Source: an uncultured Nitrospira sp. (lineage in GTDB: Bacteria; Nitrospirota; Nitrospiria; Nitrospirales; Nitrospiraceae). Taken from it: 49,927 nt of DNA. Shown piece after piece: positions 37,234-49,927 of the stretch; the stretch's first letter is position 1, and every line of letters starts with the position of its first letter. The translations under genes and the position numbers were made by a program. The stretch covers positions 1-49,927 of the forward strand of contig CABVRW010000026.1 in the NCBI GenBank assembly GCA_902500785.1. The letters are read 5' to 3'. Under the pieces are notes generated by a model that saw only the letters and a list, made by a program, of their open reading frames with translations, did no database searches and was not told where the DNA came from.

Positions 37234-37572
37234 GATGACTCGCGCAATAGGTTCATTGACGTGTCGACGATGTCGAGTCGAGGGCCCCAGGCCGCTGAAA
37301 AGAACTCGCGCCCTCCAACGGAGAGCTCGTGAGCCATTTCTCTTTAGGCCTATGGGAGTCGCGTGTACTCTGAGAAGAACCGCCTCACCGCCTGGATTCC
37401 CACAGCATCTCTACGCGCGCGCCATAATGGAGGCGGAATGATCGCGCAATCACCTTATCAGTACGCTCGGCATACAGGGATCCTTCGAGACCGACGACAT
37501 GCGCTGCTCGTCTCGCGGCACTCCTGGACGGATCATGACACCCAGCGTCCTGTGGCACGTCGCGATCTAGGC
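37234..37572. other. Intergenic region upstream of the antiporter
   Basis: About 340 bp between two minus-strand genes. It should contain the antiporter promoter, but no good -10/-35 pair was recognised. A plus-strand frame of 62 codons starts at 37438 behind GGAGGCGGA and runs into the end of the binding-protein gene; its composition is not convincing and it is not called as a gene. Confidence 0.4.
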
Positions 37573-38406
37573 CTACCGATCGAGCGGAACATACAGATCG
37601 TCCAGCAGCGTTTGCCCTTCGGGTGAAAGGGCCAAGTCGAGGAAGGCTTGGGCGAGCGGCGAGGGGTGCTTGTTCGTCACAAGCACCACCGGACGCTTCA
37701 CGCGATATCGCCCTGATCGGATGGTGGATCGACCCGGCTCGACCCCGTCAACCAACAGGATCCGCACGGACATGCCGTACGTCACCGCATCCAGAGCCGC
37801 CTTCATGGAAAGATATCCGATTGCATCCAGTTGTCCCGACACGCGGCTTAGGACTTTCTGATCGGAACGGATCGGCTCGGCAGCCTCGGCCATGCGTCCG
37901 ACGATGCCAAGGGCCCGCTCGAATCCTTCGGTGAGATTCTGATCGTCAGGTCGCACCACCAGTCGTACCCTGCCTGCCGCCCTCTCATCAAGTTCCGACC
38001 AGTCACGAATCGATCCCGAGAACAGGGACGCCGCCTGTGGGATCGTCACGTCGGACACCGGATTGGAAAAATTCACGATCATGGCCAGCCCATCCCAGGC
38101 GATGGGAGTGGCCATCACATCGGAATCTTCTCTGCCTCCGACTGCGAGGTCGGCCTCGCCGGCCTTCACCATCTCACTGGTGCGAAAATTCCGATTCCAG
38201 AGAATGTCCACCGCAGTTCCGATGTGAGCCCTTTCAAAGGCTTGAGCCAGCTTCTCGATCACCGGCCGCTCCGGACCTCGGCCGACAACGGTAAGACTTC
38301 CCCGCAATTCATCCGCGAGGCCCTTCGATGTCAGGAAACTCGATATCAGCAGCACCGACCAGAGCCACACAACCGATGAAATGGCATGACGCCGAGATGT
38401 CTTCAT
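37573..38406 (-). CDS. PstS-like periplasmic substrate-binding protein
   Basis: A 277-residue protein with an N-terminal signal peptide (ending near SKGLA, about residue 31) and a PBP-like fold related to phosphate-binding PstS proteins. It has LTVVGRGPERPVIEKLAQAF, then EADLAVGGRED, VNFSNPVSDVTIPQAASLFSG, and QLDAIGYLSMKAAL. The usual phosphate-loop serines are not obvious, so the ligand may differ. No ABC permease or ATPase lies beside it, making it an orphan binding protein. ATG 38406 has GGGAGC upstream; the frame stays open 14 codons earlier. Confidence 0.78.
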   Translation of the reverse strand: MKTSRRHAISSVVWLWSVLLISSFLTSKGLADELRGSLTVVGRGPERPVIEKLAQAFERAHIGTAVDILWNRNFRTSEMVKAGEADLAVGGREDSDVMATPIAWDGLAMIVNFSNPVSDVTIPQAASLFSGSIRDWSELDERAAGRVRLVVRPDDQNLTEGFERALGIVGRMAEAAEPIRSDQKVLSRVSGQLDAIGYLSMKAALDAVTYGMSVRILLVDGVEPGRSTIRSGRYRVKRPVVLVTNKHPSPLAQAFLDLALSPEGQTLLDDLYVPLDR

Positions 38407-39010
38407 GTTCCGTATGCTCCCAGTCGACACAGTCACCAGTCGCTCCATGTCATAACGTTGAGGCGCCGACGTTTCTCATGGTCCGAACACAGGTCTGACG
38501 AGCATGAATCGCAGCGACACGATCATAGCATTAACCCAGCGGTGAGAGTGAGTCTAGGAACGATGGGCGCGGGCGCAGACCCTTTGAACAGCGCGCCCTA
38601 ACGACGACTGGCACATCGCCGGATCAAGACGAGCGCCACCGAGCCGAGCGCGCAACAGCGCACGGATTCGCAGGCATGTTTCGGGAAACACGTCCGTATA
38701 CCTCTCCTAACTCACAGGAATGCCGGAGCCCCTGTTTGCGCAAAAGAACCCTGCTTACCCTTCGCTGTCCTGTGGCAGCAAGGGACAGATATCCCTCTCA
38801 CCCTGCCCCAATATTCCCCATCCATCCCATGAACTCATCCCGTCAGTCCAAGACGAACCATGAGGGACGCTACAACGATCTGTTCGATATCGTTCGCGTT
38901 TTGCTTCAAGCGGCTGGGAGAACATGATCCTGGAACCGACGTGGCACTAAAGATGTACTTGGTCAATGGTCGGTCGCGTTGCGATCATCCCCTTTACGCG
39001 AGGAGGCGGT
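38407..39010. other. Intergenic region, no gene recognised
   Basis: About 600 bp separating the divergent binding-protein and repeat-protein genes. Short open frames exist on the plus strand but lack ribosome-binding sites and protein-like composition. No convincing promoter, RNA gene or large repeat was found, apart from the GAGGAGG ribosome-binding site at its right end. Confidence 0.4.
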
Positions 39011-39518
39011 ATGAAACGGCTCATCACCCTATTCATGTCTGCGCTGCTCATTGGCATCGGAATCTCATCCCTTTCCTCCGCGGCAGGCTCCAAGCTCATC
39101 GAAGGAGATATTCTGAAAATTGACGGAGAGTACTACACGGTCCACGACAAAGCCGGCCATGACGTGCGCCTGCATGTCAACAAGAGCACGCACCTGGAAG
39201 GGTGCGTTCAAGGCGGGAGACAAGGTCGAAATCCACGCGACCGATAAGGGGCATGCCCGTTCGATCGTGCACTTGACTGCCGCCGGCAAGCTAGAAACCG
39301 CTGGCTCGAAGGTCATCGAAGGCGACATTCTGAAAATCGACGGAGAATTCTATACGGTCCATGATATGGCCGGCCACGAAGTACGCCTGCATGTCAATAA
39401 GACCACGCACCTGGAGGGAGACGCCTTCAAGGTGGGGGATAAGGTCGAGGCCTATGCGACGGACAAGGGTCACGTCCGATATATGTACCATCTCGCTGAG
39501 ATGACTCCGGCTCCGTAG
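39011..39518 (+). pseudogene. Two-repeat exported protein broken by a frameshift
   Basis: A gene with an excellent start (GAGGAGGCGGT before ATG 39011) and a signal peptide (MKRLITLFMSALLIGIG, cleavage near SSAAG). It encodes two similar repeats: KLIEGDILKIDGEYYTVHD onward, and KVIEGDILKIDGEFYTVHD onward. The first frame goes out of register after GGG at 39200-39202, where CTGGAAGGG runs straight into TGCGTTCAAG, and stops at 39247. The correct sequence continues in another frame to the stop at 39518. Compared with the second repeat (LEGDAFKVGDKVE), two bases are missing between 39202 and 39203. Restoring them would give about 169 residues. This may be a real mutation or an assembly error. 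Confidence 0.85.
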
Positions 39519-39721
39519 GATGCCGATAGCCATGAGCAGTCTCACTGCGACGGTACCCTGGCAGGTGTGATGACGAGCGGCGTCGAGCTGAAGTGACTCC
39601 CTGATGCGGGTTGCTTCCGGTAATGCGGACGAGCTGATCACCTGAAACACAGGCCTGTCCGACCGACTGCTCGTGAGACGTTACGCGAGAACGAATGAAG
39701 GCGAATGCAAGAGGAGGCCGT

Positions 39722-40018
39722 ATGACCAGTGAGGAAAAAGCGCAAAAGATCACTCAGTGGATCGACCCGGAAGAACGGGTGACGGTACATTTTCTCGACG
39801 CACGAGATCTCAATGCGGAAGTGACAGGGTGTACCGAGCAGCTGGTTGACCTCGCAATCGAAACCCATGTGCCGTTTATGCAGCAACGGATCTCGATTCC
39901 ATTGAGCCGCACGGAAGTCTCGGAGGATCTCGCACATTACACGCGCGACCCTGAGCGACCTCTCAAGCGGCAGCGATTGATGTTGGTCGTCAACGAGAAA
40001 CGGCCGGCCATCATCTAG
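39722..40018 (+). CDS. 98-residue protein of unknown function
   Basis: A small soluble protein with a strong ribosome-binding site (GGAGG) 4 nt upstream of ATG 39722. It begins MTSEEKAQKITQWIDPEERV, then has a beta-rich middle (VTVHFLDARDLNAEV, LVDLAIETHVPF, QQRISIPLS) and a charged C-terminus with LMLVVNEKRP. The strand pattern is reminiscent of a small regulatory beta domain, but no PilZ RxxxR motif is visible and I do not recognise the family. It stands between the broken repeat gene and the glucan phosphorylase gene, 92 bp upstream of the latter. Confidence 0.7.
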   Translation: MTSEEKAQKITQWIDPEERVTVHFLDARDLNAEVTGCTEQLVDLAIETHVPFMQQRISIPLSRTEVSEDLAHYTRDPERPLKRQRLMLVVNEKRPAII

Positions 40019-40110
40019 CGACGACGGAACGAGTGCCGTCACTCGGGCCATGTCGTAGTAACACAGCAGGCAACCCGAGTCGTCGTGAAGGTGCGGAGGT
40101 CCTCGAAGGC

Positions 40111-44667
<4,557 letters not shown>

Positions 44668-44675
<8 letters not shown>

Positions 44676-45009
44676 GGAGCCACCGAGGGACAACGTGAAA
44701 AAAAGCGCGCCCACCCTGGCCCGGCAGGTCGGCACGAAGGCGGCGCGCAAGCTCAAAGCGCAACGTCACTCCGAGCGGACCATCTGGTTCGGCTTGGGCA
44801 TGATGGGGCTCATCGGCTGGTCGGTGGTGGTTCCGACGCTGCTCGGCGCAGCGCTCGGCATCTGGCTGGACCGAGCCTATCCCGGACGACAGTCCTGGAC
44901 GCTCACGCTGCTCTTCCTCGGTCTGATCATCGGCTGCGTGAATGCATGGCATTGGGTCGCCAAGGAAGGCAGGGAAATACGGGCGGAACAGGAGAATCAC
45001 GATGCATGA
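44668..45009 (+). CDS. atpQ: N-ATPase accessory membrane protein AtpQ (AtpI-like)
   Basis: A 113-residue protein with a basic N-terminus (RQVGTKAARKLKAQRH) and two membrane helices: WFGLGMMGLIGWSVVVPTLL, and WTLTLLFLGLIIGCVNAWHW. The sequence GAALGIWLDRAYPG lies between them. It resembles AtpI, which assists c-ring assembly in ordinary F-type operons. AtpQ is one of two extra membrane proteins that mark N-type ATPases. ATG 44668 overlaps the atpC stop but lacks a ribosome-binding site; GTG 44695 has GAGGGA upstream and is the main alternative. Confidence 0.88.
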
Positions 45010-45313
45010 CATGTGGAATTTGGTTCCGGCGCTCCTGGCGGGTCTGTTGCTCGGAGCGATATTTTTCGGCGGCCTGTGGTGGACCATTCGCCAAGGCCTC
45101 TCGTCGCCCCAACCGGCTGCGTGGTTTTTCGGGAGCCTGCTGCTGCGGATGGGCTTGGCCGTGACTGGATTGTATCTGGTTTCCGGCGGTCAAATGGAAC
45201 GGTTGTTGGTATGCCTCTGCGGGTTTGCTCTGGGACGGTGGATGGTGACTCGCATCACTCGAGTGGAGGCCAACCGAGTCCCTCCGGCAGGGGAGGTCGG
45301 CCGTGCGTCTTAG
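45002..45313 (+). CDS. atpR: N-ATPase accessory membrane protein AtpR
   Basis: A 103-residue protein with three predicted membrane helices: LVPALLAGLLLGAIFFGGLWW, AAWFFGSLLLRMGLAVTGLYLV, and LLVCLCGFALGRWMVTR. Helix 2 carries an Arg inside the membrane span (LLLRMG) and helix 3 a second one (GRWM), a feature described for AtpR and proposed to contact the c-ring carboxylates. AGGAG lies 7 nt upstream of ATG 45002. It overlaps atpQ by 8 bp and atpB by 11 bp. Confidence 0.88.
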   Translation: MHDMWNLVPALLAGLLLGAIFFGGLWWTIRQGLSSPQPAAWFFGSLLLRMGLAVTGLYLVSGGQMERLLVCLCGFALGRWMVTRITRVEANRVPPAGEVGRAS

Positions 45314-45992
45314 CCCTGACGAAATGATCTTCTGGCAACAGGGGTTCCTGAAGCTGAACGCCACCATTGTGTTCACCTGGGGACTGATGCTCGCACTGGC
45401 AGTCGGCTCGAAATTGATCACCCGCAATCTTTCCATGGATCTGACACGTTCTCGCTGGCAAAACGTGTTGGAAATCCTCGTCCTCGCGATCGAGAAACAA
45501 ATCAAAGAAGTCGGCCTGCGCCGGCCGGATCGATATCTGACGTTCCTCGGCACATTATTTTTGTTCGTGGGCATGGCCAGCCTCTCCACCGTCATACCCG
45601 GCTACGAACCACCGACCGGCTCGCTCTCGACTACCGCGGCCCTCGCGCTGTGCGTGTTCGTGGCCGTGCCGTTCTTTGGGATCAAGGAGCAAGGGATGGG
45701 TGGCTACCTCCGGTCTTATGCGGAGCCGACCGCCATCATGCTGCCGTTTAACATCATCAGCGAACTATCGCGTACGCTCGCCCTGGCCATTCGTCTGTTC
45801 GGCAACATGATGAGCGGCGCGATGATTCTCGCCATTCTGCTCACCATCACGCCGTTTTTCTTTCCGATCGTCATGACGGCGCTCGGTCTGCTCACGGGGA
45901 TGGTACAGGCCTATATTTTCAGCATCCTCGCCGCGGTGTACATTGCGGCCGCTACGCGAGTCCGTGAATCCACGCCGGAACTCGAGACGTAA
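45303..45992 (+). CDS. atpB: N-ATPase subunit a
   Basis: A 229-residue ion-channel subunit a with five to six membrane helices. The essential arginine of the ion path is in SRTLALAIRLFGNMMSG, the hallmark helix of subunit a, followed by GMVQAYIFSILAAVYIAAA. The start is GTG 45303, behind GGGGAGG six bases upstream. The N-terminal PDEMIFWQQGFLKLNATIVFTW is typical of the N-type form. It overlaps the end of atpR. Confidence 0.93.
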   Translation: MRLSPDEMIFWQQGFLKLNATIVFTWGLMLALAVGSKLITRNLSMDLTRSRWQNVLEILVLAIEKQIKEVGLRRPDRYLTFLGTLFLFVGMASLSTVIPGYEPPTGSLSTTAALALCVFVAVPFFGIKEQGMGGYLRSYAEPTAIMLPFNIISELSRTLALAIRLFGNMMSGAMILAILLTITPFFFPIVMTALGLLTGMVQAYIFSILAAVYIAAATRVRESTPELET

Positions 45993-46028
45993 GCTTCAAC
46001 ATGCAGGACGACAACCAAAGGAGCCCCC

Positions 46029-46310
46029 ATGGATAGCATGACCCTGATCGCCGTGGCATCCATCATCACCGCCGGCATCACCACCGGTTTCGGCACGATG
46101 GCGCCGGCGCTGGCGGAAGGACGGGCGGTCGCCTCGGCCCTCAGTTCGCTGGCGCAGCAACCGGACGCCTCCGCCACCATCACCCGGACGTTATTTGTCG
46201 GGCTCGCGATGATCGAGTCCACAGCCATCTACTGCTTTGTGGTCTCGATGATTCTGATTTTCGCCAACCCGTTCTGGAATCATTTCATCGGTCAGGCCGC
46301 GGGGAAATAA
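46029..46310 (+). CDS. atpE: N-ATPase subunit c with two membrane glutamates
   Basis: A 93-residue hairpin proteolipid that forms the rotor ring. Helix 1 contains APALAEGRAV with Glu 30, the polar loop is AQQPDA, and helix 2 has MIESTAIYCF with Glu 63, Ser 64 and Tyr 68. In the Na+-type c subunit of Ilyobacter tartaricus the ligands are Gln 32, Glu 65 and Ser 66 with Tyr 70; here the Gln position is Glu. Two carboxylates per site are typical of N-type c subunits. Na+ coupling is suggested by Glu-Ser-x-x-x-Tyr, but an N-type ring of Burkholderia was shown to use H+, so the ion is not settled. AAAGGAG lies upstream. Confidence 0.95.
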   Translation: MDSMTLIAVASIITAGITTGFGTMAPALAEGRAVASALSSLAQQPDASATITRTLFVGLAMIESTAIYCFVVSMILIFANPFWNHFIGQAAGK

Positions 46311-46313
46311 CCG

Positions 46314-47144
46314 ATGCTCATCGATTGGTTCACCGTCGGGGCCCAGGTGCTGAACTTTCTCCTCCTGGTGTGGCTGATGAAGCGCTTTTTGTATAAGCCC
46401 ATCCTCCAGGCCATCGACGAGCGAGAGAAGCGAATCGCCGCACAAGTCGCGGACGCCCACACAATCAAGGCCGAAGCCCAGAGAGAGCGGGACGAGTTCC
46501 GGCGGAAGAACGAATCGTTCGATCAGGAGCGCGCTGCCCGCTTGAACAAAGCCATGGACGAAACCAACGCCGAACGTCACCGCCTTCTCGACGGGGCCCG
46601 GCAGGAGGCGGACGGCGCGCGCGCCAATTGGCAGGAAGCATTGCGCGGCGAGCACCGGAATTTGAAACAAGACCTCACCCGTCGAGTGGGGGAGGAAGTC
46701 TTTTCAATTGCGCGAAAGACGCTGGCTGATCTTGCCACAACCGCTCTCGAAGAACGTGTAGGCGAGGTATTTATACGCCGCTTGCGAGCGATGGACGGCC
46801 GGACAAAAGACGAACTCGCGGCCACGCTTCGCACCGCGTCTACTCCCGCTGTGGTTCGTAGCGCCTTCGCCCTGCCAGCGGAGCAACGCGCGGCGATACA
46901 GCATGCGCTGAACGAAACCTTCTCCGCCGACGTTCGCTTGCAGTTCGAGATCAAGTCGGAGCTGGTCAGCGGGATCGAACTCATCACGAACGGACATAAG
47001 CTGGCATGGAGCATCGCAGATTATCTGGCATCGCTGGAACAGCGCGTCGGGGAGCTTCTCAAAGAGAAGGATCAGACTGATGCTACCGTCGAGCCTGCGC
47101 TCCACCCAAACGGCGAATCGCAGGCTCACACAACGAGCCCATGA
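46314..47144 (+). CDS. atpF: N-ATPase subunit b with delta-like C-terminal region
   Basis: A 276-residue stator subunit, longer than an ordinary b subunit (about 156-170). One N-terminal membrane helix ([22 protein letters not shown]) is followed by a long charged coiled coil to about residue 165. The C-terminal third (about 185-245) contains [17 protein letters not shown] and [24 protein letters not shown], resembling the end of delta/OSCP subunits. The operon lacks a separate delta gene, so this extension probably supplies the link to the F1 head (inferred). The stop overlaps atpA as ATGA. Confidence 0.9.
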   Translation: MLIDWFTVGAQVLNFLLLVWLMKRFLYKPILQAIDEREKRIAAQVADAHTIKAEAQRERDEFRRKNESFDQERAARLNKAMDETNAERHRLLDGARQEADGARANWQEALRGEHRNLKQDLTRRVGEEVFSIARKTLADLATTALEERVGEVFIRRLRAMDGRTKDELAATLRTASTPAVVRSAFALPAEQRAAIQHALNETFSADVRLQFEIKSELVSGIELITNGHKLAWSIADYLASLEQRVGELLKEKDQTDATVEPALHPNGESQAHTTSP

Positions 47145-48706
47145 GCATGAAGTCTGAGAGCCTCCAGCAGATGTTCGAAAATGCGTTGGCCGACATCCGG
47201 CAAGTGCGGGACGCATTCACCCCGACACTGAGCCCGCAGGAAGTGGGGAAGATCACCAGTGTGACCACAGGCATTGCCAAAGTGTCAGGCCTCCCCGGCG
47301 TGGGATTCGAAGAGGTGCTGAAATTTCCCGGCAATGTCTACGGCATCGCCTTCAATGTCGATGAGGACGAAATCGGTGCCGTGCTCCTGGGTGACTATTG
47401 GCAGCTGCATGCGGGCGATGAAGTCGAGCGCAGGGGACACGTCATGGACGTGCCGGTGTCCGACGGGTTGATCGGGCGAGTCGTCACTCCCCTGGGACGC
47501 CCCCTGGACGGCCGTGGGCCGGTGACCTCCACCAAGCGACTGCCTATCGAACGTCCCGCACCGTCCATCATGAATCGCGCGCCCGTCACGGTGCCGTTAC
47601 AAACCGGCATCAAGGTCATTGATGCGCTCATTCCGATCGGCCGCGGCCAGCGTGAGTTGATCTTGGGCGACCGTCAGACGGGCAAGACGGCCATTGCGTT
47701 GGACACGATCGTGAACCAGCGCGGACAGAATGTGCTGTGCGTCTATTGCGCCATCGGCCAGCGCGCCTCCGGCGTGGCCAAAGTCGTGGCGGCCCTTCGC
47801 GACCAAGGCGCGATGGAATACACCATCGTCGTCGTGACGGAAGGCAATGACCCGCCGGGGCTTTCCTATATCGCCCCGTACGCCGCAACCAGTATCGCGG
47901 AATATTTCATGGAGCAAGGACGCGATGTGCTGGTCGTATATGACGATCTCACCCATCACGCGCGCGCTTATCGCGAACTGTCCTTACTGTTGCGCCGTCC
48001 CCCGGGCCGCGAGGCGTTTCCCGGCGACATCTTTTACATCCACTCGCGTCTTCTGGAGCGAGCTACACACTTGGGCAACGAATTCGGCGGCGGCTCGCTG
48101 ACGGCCCTGCCCATTATCGAAACGGAGGCGCAAAACATCTCCGCCTATATTCCGACCAACCTGATCTCCATCACGGACGGCCAGATCTATCTCTCCCCCT
48201 CGCTCTTCGAATTGGGCGTGTTGCCTGCAGTCGATGTCGGGCAATCCGTATCCCGCGTCGGGGGGAAAGCCCAGCGGTCGGCCTACCGGGCGGTGGCGGG
48301 GGATCTCAAGCTGGCCTATGCGCAGTTCGAGGAGTTGGAAACCTTCGCCCGGTTCGGTGCCAGGCTGGATGATGACACTCGAAAGATCATCGAACATGGG
48401 CGGCGAATCCGTGCCTGCCTGAAGCAACCGGAATTCGCTCCGGTGTCCGTGCCCGCCCAAATCGCCATTCTGCTCGCACTGACCGGGGAACTATTTGACA
48501 GTGTGCCGATGGACCGGATGACGGACGCCGAGCATGCGGTGCATGAAGCGGCGGCGAACATCCCGGCGGAGGTGTGCGCGCGATTCGAATCCGCCACGAA
48601 ATTGAACGACAAAGATCGCCGGACCATTATCGAGATCGCCCGCAGTTCGCTCGCACCCTTCCAACTCACTACGCCATCCGAGGGAAGAGGCCGGAGAAAC
48701 CCATGA
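47141..48706 (+). CDS. atpA: N-ATPase alpha subunit
   Basis: A 521-residue alpha subunit, the regulatory partner of beta in the F1 head. Walker A GDRQTGKT is at 176-183. [44 protein letters not shown] and the signature [17 protein letters not shown] are intact. ATG 47141 overlaps the atpF stop (ATGA); a second ATG two codons later is also possible. Its stop overlaps atpG as ATGA. Confidence 0.96.
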   Translation: MSMKSESLQQMFENALADIRQVRDAFTPTLSPQEVGKITSVTTGIAKVSGLPGVGFEEVLKFPGNVYGIAFNVDEDEIGAVLLGDYWQLHAGDEVERRGHVMDVPVSDGLIGRVVTPLGRPLDGRGPVTSTKRLPIERPAPSIMNRAPVTVPLQTGIKVIDALIPIGRGQRELILGDRQTGKTAIALDTIVNQRGQNVLCVYCAIGQRASGVAKVVAALRDQGAMEYTIVVVTEGNDPPGLSYIAPYAATSIAEYFMEQGRDVLVVYDDLTHHARAYRELSLLLRRPPGREAFPGDIFYIHSRLLERATHLGNEFGGGSLTALPIIETEAQNISAYIPTNLISITDGQIYLSPSLFELGVLPAVDVGQSVSRVGGKAQRSAYRAVAGDLKLAYAQFEELETFARFGARLDDDTRKIIEHGRRIRACLKQPEFAPVSVPAQIAILLALTGELFDSVPMDRMTDAEHAVHEAAANIPAEVCARFESATKLNDKDRRTIIEIARSSLAPFQLTTPSEGRGRRNP

Positions 48707-49611
48707 GCGACACCACCATTAGTCTGCGCCGCAAGATCGGCAATGCCGGAGATCTCCATTCCGTCGTCCGCACCATGAAAGCCCTGGCGGCCTCGAACGT
48801 CGGACAATACGAGCAATCGGTACGGGCGCTGGCCGACTACTACCAGACCGTGGAGTTAGGATTGAGCGTCTGTCTTCGGGAGCGTGAGCCACCGGTTTTC
48901 ATGAGAGAGGACCGTGAACCTGTCGGAACCGACGCGATCGCCGCCATCGTGTTCGGGTCCGATCAGGGGTTGGTGGGGCAATTCAACGACGTGGTGGCAG
49001 ATTATGCGATTCAGACGCTCGCGAGCGTACCTGGCGAGCCACACGTGTGGGCTGTCGGAGAACGAGTGTATGCGCGCCTGAAGGATGCGGGCCTGTCCAT
49101 GATGGGACTGTTCGTGGTGCCGAACTCCGTCAAAGGCATTGCCCCGCTCGTCGGTCAAATTCAAATCGAAAGCGAAGCGCACCGGATCAAAGGCGAGTAT
49201 GGGCGGGTGTATGTCTTTCACAACCGGCCGCAGGCGCGGGCGGTGTACGAACCGGTCAGCCAACGGTTGCTGCCGCTTGATGCGCAATGGCAAAAAAATC
49301 TGGCCGCCATTCGATGGCCGACGAAAAACTTGCCTGAGGTCATGTGCGGCGGCACCTCGACGGTGCGCGCCCTCATCCGCGAATACCTATTCATCTCGCT
49401 CTTCCGAGCATGCGCCGAATCCCTGGCCAGCGAAAACGCAAGCCGCCTGGCCGCGATGCAACGCGCCGAGAAAAACATCGACGAATTACTCGAGAACCTC
49501 ACGAGCCGCTTTCACCAATTGCGCCAAAGCGGCATCGACGCGGAGCTGTTCGATGTCCTTTCCGGCTTCGAATCACTGGCCAACGCACCAAAGCCTCGCC
49601 GCGACGAGTAA
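48703..49611 (+). CDS. atpG: N-ATPase gamma subunit
   Basis: A 302-residue gamma subunit, the rotating central shaft. The N-terminal helix shows [24 protein letters not shown], and the C-terminal helix shows the usual [24 protein letters not shown], which together form the coiled coil inside the head. The middle Rossmann-like domain begins [19 protein letters not shown] 48703 makes ATGA with atpA; the open frame upstream of it is a shadow. It is the last gene of the operon. The 271 bp to the tRNA contain only short, weak hairpins. Confidence 0.94.
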   Translation: MSDTTISLRRKIGNAGDLHSVVRTMKALAASNVGQYEQSVRALADYYQTVELGLSVCLREREPPVFMREDREPVGTDAIAAIVFGSDQGLVGQFNDVVADYAIQTLASVPGEPHVWAVGERVYARLKDAGLSMMGLFVVPNSVKGIAPLVGQIQIESEAHRIKGEYGRVYVFHNRPQARAVYEPVSQRLLPLDAQWQKNLAAIRWPTKNLPEVMCGGTSTVRALIREYLFISLFRACAESLASENASRLAAMQRAEKNIDELLENLTSRFHQLRQSGIDAELFDVLSGFESLANAPKPRRDE

Positions 49612-49882
49612 ACGCACGGCAGATACGTTCATGCGAGAGGACAGACGATGATCTGTTCTGTCGGACCCAATCGTGTTAGCAGGCTGCGGGGCAACCTTGT
49701 CAGTACGCGAACCTTTCGCGCATCGGCTGCATCCGCGCCCAAGCCCATGCCCAACGTCGCCGCACCGCTGGTGGCAGGCGCAGAGCTGCGCCACCCTTCA
49801 CTCGCGGTACTGGGAATCTGAGTCCGCTGTCTAGAGGCGAAGCGACGAAGACAACTCTCGACGAGATATACGTGGGGAAAAT

Positions 49883-49927
49883 TGGAGCGGGAAACGGGAT
49901 TTGAACCCGCGACCCTCGCCTTGGCAA
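49883..49927 (-). tRNA. tRNA-Gly (GCC), 3' part only
   Basis: Minus-strand tRNA cut by the right edge. Reading 5' to 3', the visible part starts in the anticodon loop TTGCCAA (anticodon GCC, glycine). It continues with the 3' anticodon stem GGCGA, a 5-nt variable loop, the T arm GCGGG-TTCAAAT-CCCGT, the 3' acceptor strand TTCCCGC, discriminator T and encoded CCA ending at 49883. The D arm and 5' half are outside the window. Confidence 0.95.

Noticed and set aside
37438-37626. 62-codon plus-strand frame behind GGAGGCGGA
   Set aside because: The ribosome-binding site is good, but the product is rich in Arg, His and Gln, has no recognisable features, and runs antisense into the end of the PstS-like gene.
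38449-39010. Several short plus-strand frames
   Set aside because: None has a ribosome-binding site or protein-like composition, apart from the real start at 39011.
49700-49927. Minus-strand open frame at the right edge
   Set aside because: It runs through the tRNA-Gly gene, whose structure explains the sequence.

Overview
This window looks like chromosomal DNA of a Gram-negative, moderately GC-rich bacterium, most likely a Nitrospira-type member of the Nitrospirota. That assignment is inferred from gene content and from the look of several lineage-restricted small proteins; no database search was possible. Lipoproteins, an outer-membrane beta-barrel and a LapA-like protein confirm a diderm envelope. 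No CRISPR array, insertion sequence, phage gene or rRNA is visible. The only RNA gene is the 3' part of a tRNA-Gly at the right edge.

Positions 1-9374 (minus strand) hold the conserved block usually found near a replication origin, transcribed right to left: rpmH, rnpA, yidD, yidC, mnmE, mnmG, rsmG, parA, parB and two bactofilin genes, the second cut by the window edge. Two perfect 16-bp parS sites flank rsmG, and one of them forms the start of the rsmG reading frame. A full-consensus sigma70 promoter drives rpmH. No dnaA and no khpB/jag are present.

Positions 9846-18226 (plus strand) carry an L,D-transpeptidase-like lipoprotein whose expected catalytic cysteine is serine, then a tightly packed sugar-phosphate operon (pgi, pgl, glk, rpiA) followed by an M1 aminopeptidase. 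Positions 18257-24960 hold an ABC exporter pair (YbbP and YbbA types) divergent from a TesA-like lipoprotein esterase, an unlisted 58-residue membrane protein, a SWIM zinc-finger/coiled-coil protein and a ChaN-like lipoprotein. Positions 25103-30936 hold a protein with a methyltransferase-like motif and a moxR / DUF58 / transglutaminase operon.

Positions 31114-40018 are an accessory envelope region: an OmpL-like porin, LapA, a nine-TPR protein, an unrecognised lipoprotein, an exported two-repeat protein, a CPA1 Na+/H+ antiporter, a PstS-like binding protein, a second two-repeat protein broken by a frameshift, and a small unknown protein. A DUF3417-type alpha-glucan phosphorylase follows.

Positions 42737-49611 encode a complete N-type rotary ATPase in the characteristic order atpDCQRBEFAG. 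It has a two-glutamate c subunit, a b subunit with a delta-like tail, no separate delta gene, and an unusual Pro/His-rich tail on beta. Together with the antiporter it suggests a Na+ or H+ extrusion module separate from the cell's main ATP synthase. It ends about 270 bp from tRNA-Gly, consistent with acquisition as an island.
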